Positions 36,412-45,636 are shown, counted from the stretch's first letter. The stretch is DNA of 64,000 nucleotides from Roseobacter sp. GAI101 (GCF_000156335.1 NZ_DS999213.1:1924830-1988829); one strand, 5' to 3'. Translations and numbers: made by a program. Notes: generated by a model not told the origin, from the letters alone.

Positions 36412-37344
36412 CTAGTCACCCAAAGGTTGCGGGCCGGTTCGGCCGTGATAAGCGGTCAGGGACGCTCGGATGCGGCGCAAGTTTTCCGTTGTTTCGTGCG
36501 CCAGATCCTGAGCGACAGACATGGCCAGCGCATCGACAATGATCATGTGAATATAGCGTGAGGCGGTCGGTTTATGGATATCCCTGTCTTCCGGAAGGTC
36601 GATAAGAATGGGGATATTACATACATTGGCAAGGCGGGTACCGGATTTGGTGATACATATCGTGGTCGCCCCGTAACCACCGGCAATCTCGGCGGCACCG
36701 ACTATTGCATCGGCTTCGCCGCTCGCAGAGATCAGAAACAACACGTCGCCAGCCTGAAGCGTCGCGGCGCGCATCTGCAAAATATAACTGTCGCTGGTCG
36801 AGAACGATGGAATACCCAAGCGAAAAAACCTGTTGGCTGCTTCTTGAGATACATTCGACGATCCGCCGCCAATTCCTGCAAACAGCAGGTGCCTCGTTTT
36901 CAACAGGGCCGACTTGGCACGATCCAGCACTTCGGGGTCGATCTGGCGACGCATCACATTTGCTGAGGCGTAGATCCCGCCAAGTATCTGATTGATTGCG
37001 GTATCACCGTCAGCCGGTTCCGGCTGAGGGTCCGCTGACAGGTATTGCATGCTGACCGCGAGGTTCTGTGCCAGCCTCAGCTTGAACTCACGAAAACCAT
37101 CGCAGCCCAGCGTCCGGCAAAAGCGGATCACAGTCGGAGTGCTGACATCGCAATGGCCCGCAAGTTCAGCGATGGTCATCGCGCTGATGTCCTCCAAGTG
37201 GGCTTTGACATAGTTGGCCACTTTCTGTTCTTGCGTGGCAAGATGGCCGTCATGACGGCGCAGGGCCGAGATGACATCGGCGACGCCCGACCGGCCTTTT
37301 TGTGGCGGTAAACTCTCCGGCTTTGATTCGGTGGATTTGGGCAC
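36412..37344 (-). CDS. RpiR-family transcriptional regulator
   Basis: A 310-aa regulator with an N-terminal RpiR-type helix-turn-helix (about residues 30-100; MTIAELAGHCDVSTPTVIRF) and a C-terminal SIS sugar-phosphate-binding domain (about 130-285; LLFAGIGGGSSNVSQEAANR). The start is taken as the GTG at 37344, eight bases after AGGAGG; the adjacent GTG at 37347 is also possible. The longer open frame would run into the operator region. It is divergent from the second TRAP operon, which it very likely controls. The SIS domain suggests that the effector is a phosphosugar, matching the sugar kinase at the far end of that operon. Confidence 0.85.
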   Translation of the reverse strand: MPKSTESKPESLPPQKGRSGVADVISALRRHDGHLATQEQKVANYVKAHLEDISAMTIAELAGHCDVSTPTVIRFCRTLGCDGFREFKLRLAQNLAVSMQYLSADPQPEPADGDTAINQILGGIYASANVMRRQIDPEVLDRAKSALLKTRHLLFAGIGGGSSNVSQEAANRFFRLGIPSFSTSDSYILQMRAATLQAGDVLFLISASGEADAIVGAAEIAGGYGATTICITKSGTRLANVCNIPILIDLPEDRDIHKPTASRYIHMIIVDALAMSVAQDLAHETTENLRRIRASLTAYHGRTGPQPLGD

Positions 37345-37374
37345 CACATCGTCCTCCTGCTTCAAGAAAATGAG

Positions 37375-37389
37375 TGTAGTTAAGTTACG
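37375..37389. promoter_or_regulatory. RpiR/HexR-like operator, distal copy
   Basis: The 15-base sequence TGTAGTTAAGTTACG agrees with the perfect palindrome at 37497-37511 in 12 of 15 positions. It lies 31 bases upstream of the RpiR-type regulator start, a position suited to autoregulation. Confidence 0.55.
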
Positions 37390-37496
37390 CGCAACGGTCA
37401 ATTGCGGAGAAAATACGCTTGAATCCTAAATATTTGGTAGAAAATATGTAACTCGGTGACATTATTTATTGATTCCTACCGAATTACACTTTCATA

Positions 37497-37511
37497 TGTA
37501 ATTAAATTACA
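37497..37511. promoter_or_regulatory. Perfect HexR-type palindrome upstream of the TRAP operon
   Basis: TGTAATTAAATTACA is a perfect 15-base palindrome, 24 bases before the dctQ start. It is the same shape as the known binding sites of HexR-class RpiR regulators. With the weaker copy at 37375 it brackets the divergent gap between the RpiR regulator and the transporter operon. Confidence 0.7.
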
Positions 37512-37535
37512 GCGCCATTTCAGGGGAGCAAGCCG

Positions 37536-38057
37536 ATGCGTAACTGGGCAGAAAATGCCAGTTCCAAGATCAACACCGTCGTAGAAGCCATTGTTGCCGC
37601 GCTGATGCTAGCCTTGGTGCTCGACGTGTGGCTGGGCGTCGCGGACCGCTACTATTTCCACTGGCAGTTGCCATGGCCTGAGGTGCTGGCCCGTTACCTG
37701 ATGATCTGGGCCGCGATGCTTGCAGTTTCGTCAGGTATCGCCCGGCGTGATCACATCGGCCTGACGGCGTTCCTCTTGATGTTGCCCTATCAGGTTCGCC
37801 GAACAGTGCTGATCGCTATCGATATTATCTCCCTTGCGCTGTTCCTCTATGTTGCGTGGTTCGGCATCAGCTTCGCCCAAAGCGGTGCGCCGCGGCAGGC
37901 GATGATCTTTGGTGCCAGTCTTGCACCGTTCTATGCCGCCATACCTGTCGCAGCTGCGCTGTCCTCCCTTCAACTCGTGCTCGTCCTTTTACGGGACATG
38001 GGCGCACATATCGATGAACCTCCGTTCAACGATCACCTGGAAGAAGAAGCACCATGA
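37536..38057 (+). CDS. dctQ: TRAP transporter small permease (DctQ type)
   Basis: A 173-aa protein with four hydrophobic helices (about residues 12-35, 50-68, 85-112 and 125-155). The segment WLGVADRYYFHWQLPWPEVL is typical of TRAP small permeases. The start ATG has GGGGAG nine bases upstream. It overlaps dctM by 4 bases (ATGA) and starts a long plus-strand operon that ends with a RidA gene at 44360. Confidence 0.87.
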   Translation: MRNWAENASSKINTVVEAIVAALMLALVLDVWLGVADRYYFHWQLPWPEVLARYLMIWAAMLAVSSGIARRDHIGLTAFLLMLPYQVRRTVLIAIDIISLALFLYVAWFGISFAQSGAPRQAMIFGASLAPFYAAIPVAAALSSLQLVLVLLRDMGAHIDEPPFNDHLEEEAP

Positions 38058-39337
38058 TCGTTGCAATCGCATTTATTGCCCTCATCCTTTTTGGCATGCC
38101 AATTGGCTTTGCGATTGGAACTGCCGGCGTCATCGGGCTGATCGACATGGGTGGTAGCCAGTTCCTGGCAATCGGGCCCAGCAAAATCTTCAACGGCCTC
38201 AACATCTTCCCGTTCCTTGCCATGCCATTTTTCATTCTGGCCGGCGAGATCATGAATGACATCGGCATCACGGCCCGATTGGTGAACTTGGCGCAGGTCC
38301 TGGTCGGCCGGTTTCGGGGCGGGCTGGCACACACGAATATGCTGGCCTCGGTGTTCTTTGCCGGATTGACCGGATCGGCCACTGCGGATGCCGCAGCGTT
38401 TGGCCGGACCCTTGTCCCTGCAATGGTCAAGGAAGGTTACAAGCGCGATTATGCCTGCGCTGTGACAGCAGCCGGGTCAATCATCGGACCAACTATTCCA
38501 CCCTCGGGCCTGATGGTCGTTTATGGCTCTCTCATGGGCGTGTCGATTGCCGGATTGTTTGCTGCGGGCATTCTGCCCGGGCTGGTGATCTGCATTGTCT
38601 GCATGGGCATCATCGCCATCGGTGGCAAGCGCGAGAACCTGCCCAAGGCTGTGCGCGGGGCAACCCCGCGCGAGATCTGGGACACGTTCAAGTCGTCGCT
38701 GACTGCGCTGACGATGCCCGTCATCATACTTGGGGGAATCCTGGGCGGGATTGTCACCCCGACCGAAGCCGCATCAATCGCCGTCGCATATGCGTTGTTC
38801 ATTGGCATCTTCGTCTATCGCACGCTGACCCTGAAAGGGTTCTACGGCATGCTGGTGCGCACGGCGCGGATCATGGGTGTCATCTTCGTGATCATCGCCT
38901 TTGCCGGCATCCTCGGCTGGTGGATGAGCTTTGAGCGTATTCCACAGATGATTGCTGAAGCCGTGTTGGGTCTGTCTGACAACCGGTATGCCGTCATCGC
39001 CATCATCATCGGTATTCTGTTGGTGGTCGGCATGGTCATGGACATAACCGCGATCCTGATCATCCTGGCCCCTGTTCTGGTCCCCCTGACCGAACAAGTC
39101 GGGCTGGAGCCGATCCACGCAGGCATCATCTTTGTACTTGCGCTTAACATTTCACTGATGACGCCACCGGTCGGGGCCTGCCTTTTCGTCCTGTCGTCAG
39201 TCACCGGAGAGAAACTTGAACGCATATCGATCAAGCTGTTTCCTTTCCTGATCGCCGAAATTGCCATCTTGTTCGCTTTTGCCTTCTGGGAAGACGCGGC
39301 GCTGTGGCTGCCCAGGATGCTCGGCTTTGCCCAGTAA
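38054..39337 (+). CDS. dctM: TRAP transporter large permease (DctM type)
   Basis: A 427-aa multi-helix permease with the DctM features: N-terminal FGMPIGFAIGTAGVIGLIDM, the central re-entrant segment GSIIGPTIPPSGLMVVYGSL, and the late conserved MTPPVGACLFVLSSVTGE. It is a full-length family member. It is translationally coupled to dctQ upstream and followed by the binding-protein gene after 53 bases that carry GGAGG close to that start. Confidence 0.92.
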   Translation: MIVAIAFIALILFGMPIGFAIGTAGVIGLIDMGGSQFLAIGPSKIFNGLNIFPFLAMPFFILAGEIMNDIGITARLVNLAQVLVGRFRGGLAHTNMLASVFFAGLTGSATADAAAFGRTLVPAMVKEGYKRDYACAVTAAGSIIGPTIPPSGLMVVYGSLMGVSIAGLFAAGILPGLVICIVCMGIIAIGGKRENLPKAVRGATPREIWDTFKSSLTALTMPVIILGGILGGIVTPTEAASIAVAYALFIGIFVYRTLTLKGFYGMLVRTARIMGVIFVIIAFAGILGWWMSFERIPQMIAEAVLGLSDNRYAVIAIIIGILLVVGMVMDITAILIILAPVLVPLTEQVGLEPIHAGIIFVLALNISLMTPPVGACLFVLSSVTGEKLERISIKLFPFLIAEIAILFAFAFWEDAALWLPRMLGFAQ

Positions 39338-39390
39338 GTCCTGACCAAACTGAACCCTTTAACCAAACCAAAACCAACTGGAGGATACCC

Positions 39391-40431
39391 ATGAAAACCC
39401 TATTAAAAGGGCTGGCGATTGCCGCAACAATGACAGCCAACAACGCCTATGCTGAAGGCGGCGTGATCAAATTCGGACACGACAACAAAACGGATCCGTT
39501 CGAAAACCCGGCGCATGCCTGCACCGCTGTGTTCTCTAACATCGTTACAGCAGACACCAACGGATCTGTCACCGTAGAAGTCTTCGGCTCGAACCAGCTT
39601 GGATCGGCTGCGGAGCATGTTCAGCAGGTCCGCGATGGTATCATTCAGGCGACGCTGACATCGACCGGCGCGCTGGCCAGCTACTACCCGCGCATTGACG
39701 TGTTGAACCTGCCATTTGCCTTCACCGGTAACGCCTCGACTTACGCGGTGTTTGATGGCGCATTCGGCAAGGAACTGGCGGCTGACATCGAAGCCGAGCT
39801 TGGCGATGTTGTCGTGCTGGGCTTCCCGGATACCGGCGGGTTCTTTGCCGTGACCAACTCGAAGCACTCGATTGCAAACCTTGAAGACTTTGACGGCATC
39901 CGCATCCGCACGATGACGCTGCCGTCGCACCAGACCATCATGCAGTCGCTGGGTGCAGAAGCCTATCCGCTGGCCTGGGGCGAAGTATATTCCGGCCTGC
40001 AGACCGGGGTGATCGACGGTCAGATGAACCCTATTCCGACCATTTCCTTCGCCAACTTCGCCGAAGTCCAGAAGCACATGACGCTGACCAATCACCTGTT
40101 CTCGCCCTACACATTCATGATCAATCGCGCCTTCTATGAAGGTCTGAGCGACAGCGAGCGCGCCACGGTACACACGGCGGCCGAAAACTGTGTCACCGCC
40201 AGCCGCGGCCTGTCGCGGATCATCGAAGCGTCGGACCGCGGCCTTGCCGGATTGATGGACAAGATCGAAGTGACCGCCCTGACCGCGGACCAGCGTGCCG
40301 CGATGGCAGGTGCAGCACAACCCGCGTTCGAGGCCCACGTCGCTGAAAACATGGACGAGCGAGCCAATGAACTTCTGGCCAGCTTCAAGGCCGAAGTCGC
40401 CGCTGCCAACGCGGCCAGCTATCTCGACTAA
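39391..40431 (+). CDS. dctP: TRAP transporter periplasmic solute-binding protein (DctP family)
   Basis: A 346-aa exported protein. The signal peptide is MKTLLKGLAIAATMTANNAY-A. The binding-protein core carries the expected substrate-carboxylate Arg in FDGIRIRTMTLPSHQTIMQS near residue 172. The start has GGAGG six bases upstream. An earlier in-frame start at 39304 would remove the signal peptide from the N-terminus and is rejected. The genes that follow (MlrC, PLP enzyme, kinase, RidA) suggest a ligand that is degraded through amino-group or sugar-acid steps. Confidence 0.88.
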   Translation: MKTLLKGLAIAATMTANNAYAEGGVIKFGHDNKTDPFENPAHACTAVFSNIVTADTNGSVTVEVFGSNQLGSAAEHVQQVRDGIIQATLTSTGALASYYPRIDVLNLPFAFTGNASTYAVFDGAFGKELAADIEAELGDVVVLGFPDTGGFFAVTNSKHSIANLEDFDGIRIRTMTLPSHQTIMQSLGAEAYPLAWGEVYSGLQTGVIDGQMNPIPTISFANFAEVQKHMTLTNHLFSPYTFMINRAFYEGLSDSERATVHTAAENCVTASRGLSRIIEASDRGLAGLMDKIEVTALTADQRAAMAGAAQPAFEAHVAENMDERANELLASFKAEVAAANAASYLD

Positions 40432-40524
40432 CTTCTTGTCCGGCCGTGTCCGCGCGGGTGGAAAAACCGGGCAAGCGCCCACCTCTGGACGCTTGCCCGC
40501 CCAATTATACCAAAGGACCGAAAA

Positions 40525-41991
40525 ATGCGGGTCTTCTGTGCCTCGATTGCAACCGAAACCAACACGTTCTCACCTCTGCGCACCGATTTCTCGGATTTCG
40601 CGCAAAGCTTTTACGCGGCTCCGGGCGATCATCCGGAAACGCCCACCTTGTGCAGCGCCGTGTTCCCTGCCCTGCGCAAACGCGCGCAGCAAGGTGAAGT
40701 CACGCTGATCGAAGGCACCGCCACCTGGGCCGAGCCAGGCGGGCTGGTGAATGCGCGCACCTGGTCCCGGCTGCGTGACGAGGTACTTGCCCAGCTTCGG
40801 GCCGCCCTGCCGTTGGATGCCGTCGTGCTTGGCCTGCATGGCGCGATGATTGCCGATGGTTGTGTTGATTGCGAAGGTGCGCTGATCGAAGCAGTCCGCG
40901 AAATTGTCGGCCCGAATGTCCGTATCGGGGTGACCTTCGACCCGCACAGCCACCTGAGTGCGCGCCGGGTCGACAATGCCGATATCATCACCGTCTTCAA
41001 AGAATTTCCACACACGGATTTTGTCGAAACCGGAGAGGCCTGCGTCGACCTTACCCTGCGCGCGGCACGGGGAGAGATCGCGCCAGTCCTGTCTGTGTTC
41101 GATGTAAGAATGATTGATGTCTTGCCGACCAGTCGCGCCCCAATGCGAGGTTTCGTGGATAAGATGATGGCACTGGAGGAAGACGGCACCGCTCTGTCGG
41201 TCTCGGCCATCCACGGCTTTATGGCCGGAGATTCGCCCGATCTTGGGGCTAAGATCATCGTTGTGTCAGACGGTGACAAACCCGCAGGTGATGCCCTTGC
41301 CCGCGATCTGGGAATGGAACTGTTTTCATTCCGCGGAACCACCAAGCCGGAATTTCTGGCCGTTGAAGACGCGCTTGCGCAGGCCCGGGACGCCAAAACC
41401 GGACCGGTTGTCATCGCCGATGTCTGGGACAATCCCGGTGGTGGCGTCGCGGGGGATTCCACGATCCTTTTGCGAACGGCAATCGAGATGAATATGACGT
41501 CGATGGCGCTTGGCACCATCTGGGACCCGATGGCGGTGCGTCTGTGCCACGCCGCCGGTGAAGGAACGGTTCTGGATCTGCGCTTCGGCGGGAAGACCTC
41601 GGCCTTTGCCGGGGCACCGATTGATGCCACCGTGACCGTGGTCAAGACAGCCAGCAACGCTGTGCAAAGCTTTGGAGCCTCTGTCGTTCCTTTGGGCGAT
41701 TGCGCGGTGATCCGCGTGGGCGACATCGAAGTGGTGCTAAACTCCAACCGCTCTCAGGCGTTTTCGCCGGACTTGTTCACCAATCTTGGGATCGACATCA
41801 CGACACGCAAGGTGCTGGTGGTGAAATCGACCAACCATTTTCACGGTGCCTTTGCTTCGGTCGCAGCCGAAATCCTTTATGCGGCGGTCAGCGGCCCCTA
41901 CCCCAATGATCCGACACGCACGGACTACACCCGGTTGACGCGCCCCCTGTGGCCGATCGTTGAAGCCCCCTTTGATCTGGAAACAGCATGA
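40525..41991 (+). CDS. M81-family (MlrC-like) metallopeptidase
   Basis: A 488-aa enzyme of the family named after microcystinase C. The N-terminus (AS-IATETNTFSPLRTDF) is the family signature. Probable metal ligands are in TFDPHSHLSARRVD (Asp/His/His region near residues 138-142) and FPHTDFVETGEACVD, and a C-terminal domain follows (about 310-475). The start ATG has AAAGGA upstream. It overlaps the next gene by 4 bases. Substrate is unknown: family members cut linearised microcystin, but most are found in operons for uptake of other compounds, as here. An amidohydrolase step on the transported molecule is the best guess. Confidence 0.83.
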   Translation: MRVFCASIATETNTFSPLRTDFSDFAQSFYAAPGDHPETPTLCSAVFPALRKRAQQGEVTLIEGTATWAEPGGLVNARTWSRLRDEVLAQLRAALPLDAVVLGLHGAMIADGCVDCEGALIEAVREIVGPNVRIGVTFDPHSHLSARRVDNADIITVFKEFPHTDFVETGEACVDLTLRAARGEIAPVLSVFDVRMIDVLPTSRAPMRGFVDKMMALEEDGTALSVSAIHGFMAGDSPDLGAKIIVVSDGDKPAGDALARDLGMELFSFRGTTKPEFLAVEDALAQARDAKTGPVVIADVWDNPGGGVAGDSTILLRTAIEMNMTSMALGTIWDPMAVRLCHAAGEGTVLDLRFGGKTSAFAGAPIDATVTVVKTASNAVQSFGASVVPLGDCAVIRVGDIEVVLNSNRSQAFSPDLFTNLGIDITTRKVLVVKSTNHFHGAFASVAAEILYAAVSGPYPNDPTRTDYTRLTRPLWPIVEAPFDLETA

Positions 41992-43043
41992 TATTTCCCG
42001 AACTCGACACCCCCGCCGTTTTGATTGATCTGGATATAGCTGAGGCAAATATCGACCGTTTTCAGGCCCATTGCGATGCCCATGATCTGAATCTGCGCCC
42101 TCATATCAAGACCCACAAGCTGCCGATGCTCGCGAAGCGGCAGGTTCAGGCCGGTGCCATCGGGATCACCTGTCAGAAAGTCAGCGAAGCCGAGGCGATG
42201 ATTTCCGAAGGCGGCATCGACGATGTGCTGATTACCTTCAACATCCTGGGCACCGGCAAGCTGTCGCGCCTGCGGGCCATTGCTGACAAAGTGCGCCTGA
42301 GTGTTGTCGCTGATAACACAACCACCATCGACGGGCTGGCTGGTGCATTTTCCGACGCAGACGCGCCTCTGAGCGTATTGGTCGAGTGTGACACGGGTGC
42401 CGCGCGCTGCGGTGTCGCGACGCCGCAGGCCGCTGGGGAACTTGCCACCTATATTGCCGGACAACCGGGGCTGACATTCGGCGGGTTGATGACCTACCCG
42501 CCGGCCGAGCAGGAACGATTTGTCCAGTCATGGTTGACCGAAGCCAAGGACCTTATTGAAGCGTCAGGCCTTGACGTTCCGGTCATCTCGAACGGCGGAT
42601 CACCCGGCATGTGGCAGGCCCAGGATGTGCCCGTTGCCACCGAATACCGGATCGGTACCTATGTCTTCAACGACCGGTCGCTTCAGGATCGCGGCGTATG
42701 CACATGGGATGATTGCGCGCTCAACGTTCTGGTCACAGTGGTTTCGGTGCCCGCAAGGAACCGCGCTGTGATCGATGCCGGCACCAAGGTTCTGACGTCA
42801 GACCTGCTGGGTTTGGACGGGCATGGTCATGTGCTGGGCCGACCCGACATAGAGGTCGCAGGTCTGTCCGAAGAACATGGTGTGCTGATGGCAGATTCAA
42901 TCAACCTCAAGGTCGGTGATCGTCTGCGCATCATCCCGAACCATGTCTGTATGGTCAGCAACATGCTGGATGAGGTGCAGCTCCATCGCGGTGACACGGT
43001 TGTGGGGCCCTGCCCTGTCGCCGCACGCGGCAAGGTAAGGTGA
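41988..43043 (+). CDS. Fold-type III PLP enzyme (D-threonine aldolase / D-serine dehydratase-like)
   Basis: A 351-aa protein of the alanine-racemase-like barrel family that includes D-threonine aldolase and eukaryotic D-serine dehydratase. The PLP lysine is in LRPHIKTHKLPMLAKRQV near residue 40. The C-terminal metal-binding His/Cys region is NHVCMVSNMLDE. It is translationally coupled to the MlrC gene (ATGA overlap) and 7 bases ahead of the kinase gene. Probable reaction is retro-aldol cleavage or dehydration of a D-hydroxyamino acid; which one is not settled by sequence. Confidence 0.8.
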   Translation: MIFPELDTPAVLIDLDIAEANIDRFQAHCDAHDLNLRPHIKTHKLPMLAKRQVQAGAIGITCQKVSEAEAMISEGGIDDVLITFNILGTGKLSRLRAIADKVRLSVVADNTTTIDGLAGAFSDADAPLSVLVECDTGAARCGVATPQAAGELATYIAGQPGLTFGGLMTYPPAEQERFVQSWLTEAKDLIEASGLDVPVISNGGSPGMWQAQDVPVATEYRIGTYVFNDRSLQDRGVCTWDDCALNVLVTVVSVPARNRAVIDAGTKVLTSDLLGLDGHGHVLGRPDIEVAGLSEEHGVLMADSINLKVGDRLRIIPNHVCMVSNMLDEVQLHRGDTVVGPCPVAARGKVR

Positions 43044-43050
43044 CCTCGGG

Positions 43051-43965
43051 ATGAGCGATATTCTATGCCTTGGTGAACCGCTTTATGAGCTGAACGCCCA
43101 AGCCGATGGTCTGTTCAAGGCGGGCTTTGGCGGGGATGTGTCGAACGTTGCAATTGCTGCCGCACGGCAGGGCATGGACGTTGGCCTGATCTCGCGGGTC
43201 GGGGACGATCCGTTCGGGGCCGATCTGTGCCAGCTCTGGCGGCGCGAAAATGTCTGCACGGATCACGTCACGATCATGCCGGGGCAGGAAACCGGGATGT
43301 ATTTCGTGTTTCATGGAAAGGATGGCCACCGCTTTGTCTACCGGCGCAAAGGGTCTGCTGCCAGCAGGGTTGCCCCAGAAGACATCCCCGAAACGGCAGT
43401 TGCACAGGCACGGGTCTTCTATGCGTCCGGCATTGGCCTTGGGGTCAGCAAAAGCCTTCGTGCGGCAACCTTTCATGCCGCCAGGGTCGCAAAGCAAGCC
43501 GGTGTTACGGTAGCCTTTGACCCCAACCTGCGCACCGCGCTCTGGTCGCTGGAGGAGGCCCGCGTGGTCACCCATGATCTCATGCGGCACTGCGATATCG
43601 CGTTGCCCGGGCTTGATGACGCGCGTCAATTGACAGGGCTGCAGAGCCCCGAAGATATCATCCGGTTCTACCATGATCTTGGCGCAGGTGTCGTGGCGCT
43701 GACCCTGGGCGGTGACGGGGTGATTGTTTCGGATAACCAAGTTGCCCACACCATTCCCGGAACAAAAGTAGAGGCGAACGACGCAACCGGCGCAGGTGAC
43801 TGTTTTAACGGCATTTTCCTTGCCAACTACCTCTGCGACGGCGACATTCTGAACGCCGCCAAAACCGCAAATCGCGGCGCAGCCTTATCAACCACAGGCT
43901 ATGGCGCGGTTGACCCGATCCCATACAAATCAACTCTCGAAAAACTAAAGGAACCTCAGACATGA
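43051..43965 (+). CDS. PfkB-family sugar kinase (2-keto-3-deoxygluconate kinase-like)
   Basis: A 304-aa ribokinase-fold enzyme. Signatures are the N-terminal GEPLYELNAQADG, the Gly-Gly region FGGDVSNVAIAAARQGMDV, and the C-terminal anion-hole and catalytic motif NDATGAGDCFNGIF (Asp near residue 249). It resembles 2-keto-3-deoxygluconate kinase in length and motifs. It follows the PLP enzyme after 7 bases and overlaps RidA by 4. It would phosphorylate a sugar-acid-type intermediate, giving the phosphosugar that the RpiR regulator's SIS domain could sense. Confidence 0.84.
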   Translation: MSDILCLGEPLYELNAQADGLFKAGFGGDVSNVAIAAARQGMDVGLISRVGDDPFGADLCQLWRRENVCTDHVTIMPGQETGMYFVFHGKDGHRFVYRRKGSAASRVAPEDIPETAVAQARVFYASGIGLGVSKSLRAATFHAARVAKQAGVTVAFDPNLRTALWSLEEARVVTHDLMRHCDIALPGLDDARQLTGLQSPEDIIRFYHDLGAGVVALTLGGDGVIVSDNQVAHTIPGTKVEANDATGAGDCFNGIFLANYLCDGDILNAAKTANRGAALSTTGYGAVDPIPYKSTLEKLKEPQT

Positions 43966-44360
43966 GTAGCAAGAATATCGAACGCCTTGGCGATGACCGC
44001 ACCGGTGCGGGCGGGCAAGCCCTGCCATTTGCCCCCGCCGTGCGGGCTGGCGATTTCGTCTTTATTTCCGGCCAGGTCGCGATGAAGGAAAATGGTGAAA
44101 TTGAGGCCGGTGGCATCGAGAGCCAAACCAGAAAGACGATGGAAAACCTGATTGCAGCACTTGCGCTGGCCGATTGCACGCTCGAGGATATCGCCAAATG
44201 CGGCGTTTGGCTGGACGATCCGCGCGATTTCTGGACGTTTAACAAGGTTTACGCCAGCTATTTCCCGAACGGTGGTCCGGCCCGATCCACCGTGCGCTCG
44301 CAGATCATGGTGGATGCCAAGGTCGAGATTGACGCAGTGGTCTATAAACCTCTGGGATAA
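43962..44360 (+). CDS. RidA/YjgF family protein
   Basis: A 132-aa RidA-type deaminase-like protein. The family core is visible (GDFVFISGQVAMKENGEIE, CTLEDIAKCGVWLDDP, and the C-terminal QIMVDAKVEIDAVV). The Arg that binds substrate in true RidA (the R of RSQIMVD) is in place. It overlaps the kinase gene (ATGA) and is last in the operon. It probably clears a reactive imine/enamine produced by the PLP enzyme of the same operon; inferred from context. Confidence 0.84.
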   Translation: MSSKNIERLGDDRTGAGGQALPFAPAVRAGDFVFISGQVAMKENGEIEAGGIESQTRKTMENLIAALALADCTLEDIAKCGVWLDDPRDFWTFNKVYASYFPNGGPARSTVRSQIMVDAKVEIDAVVYKPLG

Positions 44361-44388
44361 GATAAAACTGCGCGAAAGCAGCAAATAA

Positions 44389-44415
44389 GATCTGGCCCAT
44401 CAAATGGGCCAGATC
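44389..44415. terminator. Perfect inverted repeat at the end of the RidA operon
   Basis: A 12-bp stem (GATCTGGCCCAT at 44389-44400, ATGGGCCAGATC at 44404-44415) with a 3-base loop, 29 bases after the ridA stop. There is no T-run on the plus strand, so it may be a processed 3' end or a weak terminator, not a classical intrinsic one. On the minus strand it is followed by TTATTTG. Confidence 0.5.
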
Positions 44416-44597
44416 CACCCACCTGCCCGTGAGCGGAAGCACCAGTCCCTAGCAGGTTGCCCGCAGCATTTTGAGTTTTGGACCAGTTGCCGCGACTGGC
44501 AAATGCCATGCATCGCCGTTTGCAGCTGAACCGTATAGGGCTATACTGTTGTTCCAACACAGTTTCTGAACTTGTATGTCCAAAGGTTTGCAGTTTC

Positions 44598-44798
44598 TTA
44601 CTGTGTGTACATGACAGCTAAACGATATCTTGGATTAGGCTCTTCGAGAGCGTCACCAACCTTCACAAAAAGTTCTTCCCCAACGCGGTCAAAGCAATCG
44701 TGAACAACATGCCAATGACGATATGCCGCGAACGGCTGCTTCCAAAATTCAGGAACCAATCGGGAAACGCTATTTATACGTTTCTCTCCGATCGCCAA
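44598..44798 (-). CDS. Small ORF overlapping the 3' end of the DUF2805-like gene
   Basis: A 66-codon frame with a TTG start inside the end of the DUF2805-like gene. The product has Trp and aromatic residues (PEFWKQPFAAYRHWHVVHD) but no family I recognise. Tight overlap suggests possible coupling, but the weak start leaves open that it is a non-coding frame. Confidence 0.3.
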   Translation of the reverse strand: MAIGEKRINSVSRLVPEFWKQPFAAYRHWHVVHDCFDRVGEELFVKVGDALEEPNPRYRLAVMYTQ

Positions 44799-44985
44799 AG
44801 TCCAGCACGCGCTTACGCCAAGCCTTGTAGCTGCCGCTTTTAAGGGTATCCCGCATCAACGTTTTAACCTGCTTGTCGGTGACTCCATATTCCGCCTCAA
44901 TGTTCGCAAAGCTGATGTGATCCGACAACGCCATTTGGATGATTTCACCCAAATGTTCTGGGGGTATATTTTTTACTTTTTTCAT
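44770..44985 (-). CDS. TIGR03643/DUF2805-like small protein
   Basis: A 71-aa helix-turn-helix-like small protein. It carries the family pattern of a short helical start (IIQMALSDHISFANIEAEYG), then VTDKQVKTLMRDTLKSGSYK and a basic end (AWRKRVLDFGDRR). Such proteins are common in marine bacteria and often lie beside cryptochrome/photolyase genes, though none is seen here. It sits at the edge of the accessory region. The function of the family is unknown to me. Confidence 0.6.
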   Translation of the reverse strand: MKKVKNIPPEHLGEIIQMALSDHISFANIEAEYGVTDKQVKTLMRDTLKSGSYKAWRKRVLDFGDRRETYK

Positions 44986-45251
44986 GACTGGCAGTTAGTT
45001 GGATATCAAACAATCGCAAGTGGACATCGCAAAACTGGAACACCTTAGTCCGTTGTCCACATCAAGACGGCAACCGGGCGACCACCAGCGGCCCCTCAGA
45101 TGCGCCATTCCCGGATCGTGTAGCAATTTGTTTGATCCAACTGCAGTCCGCGGGACGAAGTTGCCGTCCCGCTTCACTCTCCGCCTTTCTTACGGGAAAG
45201 CCTGATCGGTCGCGGCAGCAGAGACAATTGCCCTGGAAACACGCGGTCAGG

Positions 45252-45636
45252 TTATGCGCTGCCCATCAGTCTCATCATGGCAAGGCTCAGTGCCCGGACC
45301 GCTGTGGGGATGCAGGCCTCGTCCAGATTGAAGTCGCTGCGGTGGAGCATGGTTTGGTGATGTTCCAGCTTCGAGCCAATGCGCAGATGTGCAGCTGGCT
45401 TGCGGGTCGAGAATTCTGCGAAATCCTCGCTGCCCATAGACCCTTGTGTGAGTTCGATCACCTTGTCCGCCCCGATGATCTGACGCGTGGCTTCGAGAAC
45501 CGGATGGAGGATATTGCGATTGTTCACAACTGGCGGAACGCCGGTGTGGAAAACCGGTGTGATGTCGACACCGAACTGGGCGGCAACCCCGGCGCATTGC
45601 AGTTTGATCGCGTCTCGGATGATCGGGTCATGCCTT
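45252..45636 (-). pseudogene. C-terminal remnant of an M20-family amidohydrolase
   Basis: The minus-strand frame ending at 45252 reads like the C-terminal part of an M20D aminoacylase/hippurate hydrolase: VVNNRNILHPVLEATRQIIG, then GSMGSEDFAEFSTRKPAAHL with the Glu-Asp metal/catalytic region, and the terminal HHQTMLHRSDFNLDEACIP. In the same frame it can be followed back to about 45636 (CAGVAAQFGVDITPVFHTGV), but the N-terminal two thirds of the gene, with the first metal ligands, are missing. It is therefore a truncated relic in the accessory region. Confidence 0.7.
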
